Source of the DNA: Mycolicibacterium peregrinum
GTDB taxonomy: Bacteria > Actinomycetota > Actinomycetes > Mycobacteriales > Mycobacteriaceae
DNA length: 64,000 bases
NCBI RefSeq assembly: GCF_001665625.1
Contig: NZ_LZSY01000140.1
Coordinates: 1-64,000 of the forward strand
Direction of reading: 5' to 3'
A program made the position numbers and the translations under genes. The notes beneath the pieces were generated by a model that searched no databases, was not told the DNA's origin, and saw only the letters and a list, made by a program, of their open reading frames with translations. Positions 59,503 to 64,000 of this stretch are shown here, piece by piece. The first letter of the stretch is position 1. Each line of letters begins with the position of its first letter.

Positions 59503-60639
59503 TCAGACGGTGGCGGCGAGTCGGTCCAGCGCGTTGCCGACGCCGGCGTGGGCGAGGCCCATGCTGGTGGTCATGCCGATACCGGTGGTGACGGTGACGA
59601 CGTGGGTGCCCTCGATGGGCTGCTCGACCAGGAACTCCTGCCCGGGCGCCGAGGTGTAGACGCCCTGCCAGCGCTCGGTCACCTCGATGTCATTGACGCC
59701 GAACAGTTTCCGGGCCTCGTCGAGAAGGACGGCAAATCCCTCTTCGGACTGGAACGGCGGCGCGGAGATGTCGCGGTAGTGGGTGTCGCCGATCAGCAGC
59801 GAGCCGTCGGGCTGCGGGGTGTACATCTGGTGCAGGTCGATCGCGACGTAATCGGGGTGTTCGGCGCGCAACCTGTCGGCCACCGCTTCGGTACTCGGCA
59901 GTCCCTCGAATCCCGAATATCTAAGCAGCGACCAACCGGTGAACAGCGGCGCGGGCAGGGCGAAGGCCAGCGGCAACCGGGCCCGCAGCATGTGCAGCCG
60001 GCACCGCAGCAGACCGTCGCGTTCGGCCAGCGCCGGGAAGAGCCGGTCGACGTCGTAGTTGACCGTGACGAATGTCGTACCCGCGCGCAGCGGTCCGCGC
60101 GAAGTGTGCACCACCCCCGGCTCGAACCCGGAAGCCGCGGTACGCCAATGGAAGTCGACACCTTCACTGGCGAGCCACCGTGCGATCGACGGTGCGGCCG
60201 TACGCGGATCGACCTGCAGGTCGTTCGGCAGGTACATGCCGCCGGTGACATCGGTCGGCACCACCGGGATCTTCTCGAGGAGCAGCTCGCGGCTCAGTAG
60301 GCGCACCTCGCCGTCCTCGCGGGTGGTGGCGAACTCATCCATCACCGCGAGCTCGTCGTCGTGGCGGGCGACGCAGAACGTACCCGACTCGGCCGACCAG
60401 AACCCCGCCTTGCGGGACAGGTCGAGCCAGTGTTGCCGGCCGTTGCGGGCGTAGTCCCGCGCGACGCCGGACTGCGCGGTGATGCAGGCGTGGCCGAAGT
60501 TCTGGACCGACGCGCCGACGACACCGTCGGCGTGATCGACCACGGCGACGCTCAGTCCCCGCTGATGCGCGTGATAGGCGTGCGCCAGGCCGACGATGCC
60601 TGCACCCGCGACCACGACGTCGTAGCTGTGTTTTCCCAT
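59503..60639 (-). CDS. FAD-dependent oxidoreductase of phosphonate catabolism (TIGR03364 family)
   Basis: 378 residues from ATG 60639. The Rossmann motif VVVAGAGIVGLAHAYHAHQRG and SVAVVDHADGVVGASVQNFGHA identify a DAO-type flavoenzyme of the TIGR03364 group, defined by association with phosphonatase-like hydrolases. It is proposed to oxidatively deaminate 2-aminoethylphosphonate or its N-methyl derivative to phosphonoacetaldehyde. Substrate not deducible from sequence. It is first in the operon, 26 bp upstream of the hydrolase gene, and preceded by a palindrome. Confidence 0.87.
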   Translation of the reverse strand: MGKHSYDVVVAGAGIVGLAHAYHAHQRGLSVAVVDHADGVVGASVQNFGHACITAQSGVARDYARNGRQHWLDLSRKAGFWSAESGTFCVARHDDELAVMDEFATTREDGEVRLLSRELLLEKIPVVPTDVTGGMYLPNDLQVDPRTAAPSIARWLASEGVDFHWRTAASGFEPGVVHTSRGPLRAGTTFVTVNYDVDRLFPALAERDGLLRCRLHMLRARLPLAFALPAPLFTGWSLLRYSGFEGLPSTEAVADRLRAEHPDYVAIDLHQMYTPQPDGSLLIGDTHYRDISAPPFQSEEGFAVLLDEARKLFGVNDIEVTERWQGVYTSAPGQEFLVEQPIEGTHVVTVTTGIGMTTSMGLAHAGVGNALDRLAATV

Positions 60640-60665
60640 GCGGACACTGTGGTCCACATCACCAC

Positions 60666-60683
60666 AACTTGTCAATACAAGTT
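60666..60683. promoter_or_regulatory. GntR operator in front of the phosphonate operon
   Basis: AACTTGT-CAAT-ACAAGTT, a perfect 7-bp dyad with 4-bp centre, 27 bp upstream of the oxidoreductase start. Its left half matches the half-site upstream of gntR. It would let the GntR protein repress the operon until a phosphonate binds. Confidence 0.78.
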
Positions 60684-60727
60684 ACGAGTTTTTACCTCGT
60701 GTCTATATATGTAAAGTTCTGTTCACC

Positions 60728-62605
60728 TCACGGCGTGACGATGTTGAAGTCCGGGTCGGGTCGGTCCAGAGCGGCCAACAGCGACGGCAGGGCGTCGGTG
60801 TCACCAGTGACCTCGAGGCCCGGTGACGTGGCGTCGCCCGTAGCGAAGGCCAGCAGTCGCAGCTTGTTCGCCAGCTTCACGGTGGTCAGCGCACTCGCCG
60901 CGTCGGCGTCGGCCTTGCGGTAGACCAGCACCCCGTTGCGGACCGTCACGCGGTAGTTCGTCGCTGTGTCGAGGAACGTCACGTCGACGGCCAGGTCGAG
61001 ATCCCAGGCCCGCGGCCCGTTGAGGCTGATGGCGAGGACGTCGAACATCTGCTCGGGACTCAACTGGGCCAGCATCGTCGGCGCGGTGACCTGCCCGACC
61101 GTACCGAACTTGCCCTCACGCAACTCAAGAGCGCCAGAGAGGAAGTAGTTGCGCCACGTGGCGTTCTCCGAACCGTAGGCGAGCTGTTCCAGCGTGTCCG
61201 CATAGAGCGCGCGGGCCGCGGCGTGCTCGGCATCGGTGAACATCACATGGTCCAGAAGTGTTGCCGCCCAGCGGTAATCACCTTCATCGAAGGCCTTGCC
61301 GGCCAGCTCGACAACCCGGTCAGGGCCGCCAATCGCGTCGACGTAGCGCGGTGACAGCGCTTCGGGCGGGTGTGGCCACAGGCGGGCCGGGTTGCCGTCG
61401 AACCAACCCATGTAGCGCTGGTAGATCGCCTTGACGTTGTGATTGACCGAGCCGTAGTAACCGCGGGCATGCCAGGCCCTCTCCAGCGCGGGCGGCAACT
61501 GGAACTGCTCGGCGATCTCGATGCCGGTGTAGCCCTGGTTGAGCTGGCGCAACGTCTGATCGTGCAGGTACGCGTACAGATCCCGTTGCAGCGAAAGGAA
61601 TTCCACGATCCGTTCCCGGCCCCATGTCGGCCAGTGGTGCGAGGCGAACACGACGTCGGCCCGGTCGGCGAAGGTGTCGATGGCCTCGGTGAGATACCCG
61701 GCCCAGCCGTGCGGATCACGTACCAGAGCACCGCGCAGGGTCAGCAGATTGTGGAGATTGTGGGTGGCGTTCTCGGCCATGCACAACGCGCGGAACTTCG
61801 GGAAGTAGAAGTGCATCTCGGCGGGCGCCTCGGTCCCGGGCGCCATCTGGAACTCGATCTCGACGCCATCGATGGTGTGGGTCTCACCGGTGCGGCAGAT
61901 GTCGATGGTGGGGACGATCATCGCGACCTCGCCAGTGGACGTGCTCTGGCCGAGCCCGCACCCGACCTGGCCTTGCGGCCCGCGGTCCAGCCGCCCGCCG
62001 TATTGGTAGGTGGCGCGACGGGTCATCGCGGTGCCGACGTAGACGTTCTCCTGCACCGCGTGTTCGACGAATCCCTCGGGCGCCAGCACCGCCACCTTGC
62101 CCGCGTCGACGTCGGCCTGGTTGGTGACGCCGAGGACTCCGCCGAAGTGGTCGCCGTGGCTGTGGGTGTAGATGACCGCGACCACGGTCCGGTCCCCGCG
62201 ATGCTCGCGGTACAGCTTGAACGCGGCCGCGGCCACCTCGGTGGAGATCAACGGGTCGATGACGATGACGCCGGTATCGCCCTCGATGAAGCTGATGTTC
62301 GAGATGTCCAACCCGCGCACCTGATAGATGCCCTCGACCACCTCATAGAGGCCCTGCTTGGCGCACAGTTGCGACTGGCGCCAGAGGCTCGGATGCACCG
62401 ACGGCGGCGCCTCACCTTCGAGGAAGGCATAGACGTCGTTGTCCCACACCACAGTTCCGTCCGCCGCTCGCACCACACACGGGTCGAGCGCGGCAATGAA
62501 ACCGCGGTCGGTGTCGTCGAAATCGCGCGTGTCCTCGAAAGGCAGGCTCGCCAGGTGCTCGCGGTGGGCGGCCTCGATGACGGCGGCCGGTGGCTTCTGC
62601 TCCAT
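60728..62605 (-). CDS. Alkyl sulfatase (SdsA-type, Rv3762c-like)
   Basis: 625 residues. The metallo-beta-lactamase signature HSHGDH (H148, H150, D152, H153) and the partner EN-AT-HNLHN block (AENATHNL) bind two zinc ions. A dimerisation domain (about 375-500) and a C-terminal SCP2-like sterol-carrier domain (about 505-625) follow, as in SDS hydrolases. It releases sulfate from long-chain alkyl sulfates. No signal peptide is evident. The gap to the oxidoreductase gene's 5' end is small (AT-rich). Confidence 0.92.
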   Translation of the reverse strand: MEQKPPAAVIEAAHREHLASLPFEDTRDFDDTDRGFIAALDPCVVRAADGTVVWDNDVYAFLEGEAPPSVHPSLWRQSQLCAKQGLYEVVEGIYQVRGLDISNISFIEGDTGVIVIDPLISTEVAAAAFKLYREHRGDRTVVAVIYTHSHGDHFGGVLGVTNQADVDAGKVAVLAPEGFVEHAVQENVYVGTAMTRRATYQYGGRLDRGPQGQVGCGLGQSTSTGEVAMIVPTIDICRTGETHTIDGVEIEFQMAPGTEAPAEMHFYFPKFRALCMAENATHNLHNLLTLRGALVRDPHGWAGYLTEAIDTFADRADVVFASHHWPTWGRERIVEFLSLQRDLYAYLHDQTLRQLNQGYTGIEIAEQFQLPPALERAWHARGYYGSVNHNVKAIYQRYMGWFDGNPARLWPHPPEALSPRYVDAIGGPDRVVELAGKAFDEGDYRWAATLLDHVMFTDAEHAAARALYADTLEQLAYGSENATWRNYFLSGALELREGKFGTVGQVTAPTMLAQLSPEQMFDVLAISLNGPRAWDLDLAVDVTFLDTATNYRVTVRNGVLVYRKADADAASALTTVKLANKLRLLAFATGDATSPGLEVTGDTDALPSLLAALDRPDPDFNIVTP

Positions 62606-62623
62606 ACCGACGAGCCTGCCACT

Positions 62624-63496
62624 TCAGCGTGACGGCACGGCCACGCTTGCCGGAATGATCCGACTGATTTCATCCTCCCCGTGCCCGGCGTCGACCACGG
62701 CGTCCACGTAGCCCCGGAAGGCTTCCAGCGCGCCTGCGTCCAGACCCGCCGCCTGCGACGCAGCGATCAGGTGCCGCACCGAGGCGGCCACCGAGGACAC
62801 CGAGGCGCCGGCGTCGCTGTGACGGTCGTCCTCGACGCGTTCGGCGATCTCGCCGAAGATCGGCGGCAGGATCGCGGCGATGTTGTTCGCGTGCGGCAGC
62901 AGCTCGGTGGGTGGGATGCCATGCGCACCCGCCATCGCGAGGGCATGCACGAACCCGCTGACCGAGGTCCAGAACACATCGAGCAGGGCCATGTCGAAGG
63001 CCGCGGCCCGACCCACATCTGCGCCGACCCAGCTGACCGTCGCCAACGCCTCGAGCACTTCCCGGTGGGCGTCGAACACGTCGCGCGGCCCGGCGAGAAG
63101 AATACTCGCGCTGCGGGTTCCGATGGTGTCGGTCGGCGTCATGATGGCCCCGTCCAGATAACGTCCGCCGCGTGCGGTCACCAGGTCCGCGGTGTGCTGC
63201 GCCGAATCCGGGATATCCGAGGACAATCCGATGACCACCCGGCCCGCGAGTGCGTCGCCCGCCGCGGTCAGCACCGCGTCTGCGGCCGACTGATCGACGA
63301 CGTTGACCAGGACGAGGTCGCCGGCCGCGGCCGCCAGCGCGGGTGTGTCGGCCCACAGCGCGCCGCGGGCACGGAGCGCGTCGGCCTTGGCCGCTGTCCG
63401 ATTCCACACGGTAGTGCGGTGTTTCGCAGCCACCAGCGCGCTCGCGAGCGCCTGGCCCATCGGTCCGAGACCGAGCACGGTGACGGTGGTGGTCAT
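62624..63496 (-). CDS. NADPH-dependent imine reductase/reductive aminase-like protein
   Basis: 290 residues. The Rossmann motif GLGPMGQALA is at 9-18, and NRTAAKADAL gives the NADPH-phosphate Arg/Thr. The helical C-terminal domain includes AAFDMALLDVFWTSVSGFVHALA, typical of imine reductases rather than 3-hydroxyisobutyrate dehydrogenases (no catalytic Lys in the usual GxxxKxxNN). ATGA overlap with the following paralogue's stop. Starts at ATG 63496. Confidence 0.85.
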   Translation of the reverse strand: MTTTVTVLGLGPMGQALASALVAAKHRTTVWNRTAAKADALRARGALWADTPALAAAAGDLVLVNVVDQSAADAVLTAAGDALAGRVVIGLSSDIPDSAQHTADLVTARGGRYLDGAIMTPTDTIGTRSASILLAGPRDVFDAHREVLEALATVSWVGADVGRAAAFDMALLDVFWTSVSGFVHALAMAGAHGIPPTELLPHANNIAAILPPIFGEIAERVEDDRHSDAGASVSSVAASVRHLIAASQAAGLDAGALEAFRGYVDAVVDAGHGEDEISRIIPASVAVPSR

Positions 63497-64000
63497 GCGG
63501 CCGCCCCGTTCTTGATGCTCTCGACGATGCGGGCGAAGCCGTCGTTGCCGTGGCCGGCGTCGATCTGCCGGTGGATCAGCCGTTGCACCATGTCGACGAC
63601 TTCGGTACTGATCCCCTGGTCCCGGCTGGCGTTGACGATGTCACTGAGATCGGAGAAGTGCAGACTCTGCTGGCCGGGTACCGAGTAGTCGCCACCGTCG
63701 ATCACGGTCGCGTACCCGGCGATCGCGGGCATCAGGGCCGGCAGCCACGCGGCCGTGCGGGCGGCGAACTCCTTCGCAGGCACTCCGGCCGCTCCCACCA
63801 TGGCGGCTCCGTGTGCGAAACCCGCGAACATCACGTACATGGCCGACAGCAGCGCCATGTCATACAGCGACGCCAGGCCCGCATCGTCCCCGAAGTACTC
63901 AGTGCTGCCCCACAGTTCGAAGAGCTCGCGATGGTCTTCGAACAAGGCGGCCGAGCCGCTGTAGAGGATCGCCGACTGCGGCGTCGCGATCATCTCCGGC
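63493..64000 (-). CDS. Second imine reductase-like paralogue (cut by window end)
   Basis: Only the C-terminal 168 codons are visible; the N-terminal Rossmann domain lies beyond 64000. The visible part contains ASLYDMALLSAMYVMFAGFAHGAAMVG, parallel to ASA-FDMALLDVFW in its downstream neighbour, and ends IVESIKNGAAA. The two are tandem duplicates, coupled by a 4-bp overlap, which suggests a heteromeric or successive role on cyclic imines. Confidence 0.85.
   Translation of the reverse strand, partial: PEMIATPQSAILYSGSAALFEDHRELFELWGSTEYFGDDAGLASLYDMALLSAMYVMFAGFAHGAAMVGAAGVPAKEFAARTAAWLPALMPAIAGYATVIDGGDYSVPGQQSLHFSDLSDIVNASRDQGISTEVVDMVQRLIHRQIDAGHGNDGFARIVESIKNGAAA

Noticed and set aside
1..64000. 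Insertion sequences, integrases, prophage
   Set aside because: No transposase, integrase or phage structural gene was found. The only phage-like element is the single small protein at 27191-27559.

Overview
The window is a GC-rich chromosomal segment of a non-tuberculous mycobacterium (Mycolicibacterium type). Support comes from the conserved chain dnaX / Rv3722c-type aspartate aminotransferase / ffs / tRNA-Ser / LucA (Rv3723), the polD1-ligC1-ligC2 repair locus known from M. smegmatis, the tadA / Rv3753c / tyrA / Rv3755c / proZWVX / Rv3760 / Rv3761c chain, and mycobacterial surface families (LpqH, PE-PPE hydrolase, WS/DGAT). Locus numbers are from memory of family and synteny, not from a search.

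Layout. 1-7.5 kb: 5' part of dnaX, aspartate aminotransferase, SRP RNA, tRNA-Ser(GGA), LucA, a PepA-like secreted protease, and a PucR regulator driving an FAD amino-acid oxidoreductase. 7.5-13 kb: Gre-like factor, two TetR genes, a TetR-controlled SDR/aldo-keto reductase pair and a secreted lipase-like protein. 13-20 kb: polD1 and two ligC ligases, split by a small accessory island (short unknown protein, membrane pentapeptide-repeat protein, three-part XRE-ROK regulator) with two copies of a shared palindrome and a 15-bp tandem repeat. 20-30.7 kb: LAL-type LuxR regulator, carboxylesterase, a MATCAP-like metallopeptidase/ATP-grasp ligase pair, a phage-derived small protein, GluQ-RS, and a fused amino-acid ABC transporter. 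30.7-38 kb: TetR-regulated FAD enzyme, CoA-transferase, MFS pump, Tgt, a haloalkane dehalogenase and a lipoprotein. 38-47 kb: LpqH, PE-PPE hydrolase, penicillin-binding lipoprotein, WS/DGAT, a fatty-acid alpha-dioxygenase-like enzyme, and a TetR/methyltransferase divergon. 47-55 kb: tRNA-Ser(CGA), tadA pair, tyrA, an osmoprotectant ABC transporter and conserved membrane or kinase-like genes. 55-60.7 kb: phosphatase, SDR, and a GntR-controlled phosphonate-degradation cluster. 60.7-64 kb: alkyl sulfatase and a tandem pair of imine-reductase-like genes, the last cut by the window end.

The most notable systems are: (1) the XRE-ROK / pentapeptide / small-protein island between ligC1 and ligC2, with its own operator motif; (2) the MATCAP-type peptidase translationally coupled to a glutathione-synthetase-like ATP-grasp enzyme; (3) a transaminase-free aminophosphonate route (FAD oxidase, hydrolase with the Schiff-base lysine, OPA-type transporter, GntR with matching palindromes); (4) an alpha-dioxygenase-like enzyme with the Tyr-x-x-His pair, next to a wax-ester synthase; (5) several clear TetR operators; and (6) a dispersed palindromic repeat that supplies the 3' ends of two unrelated regulator genes.
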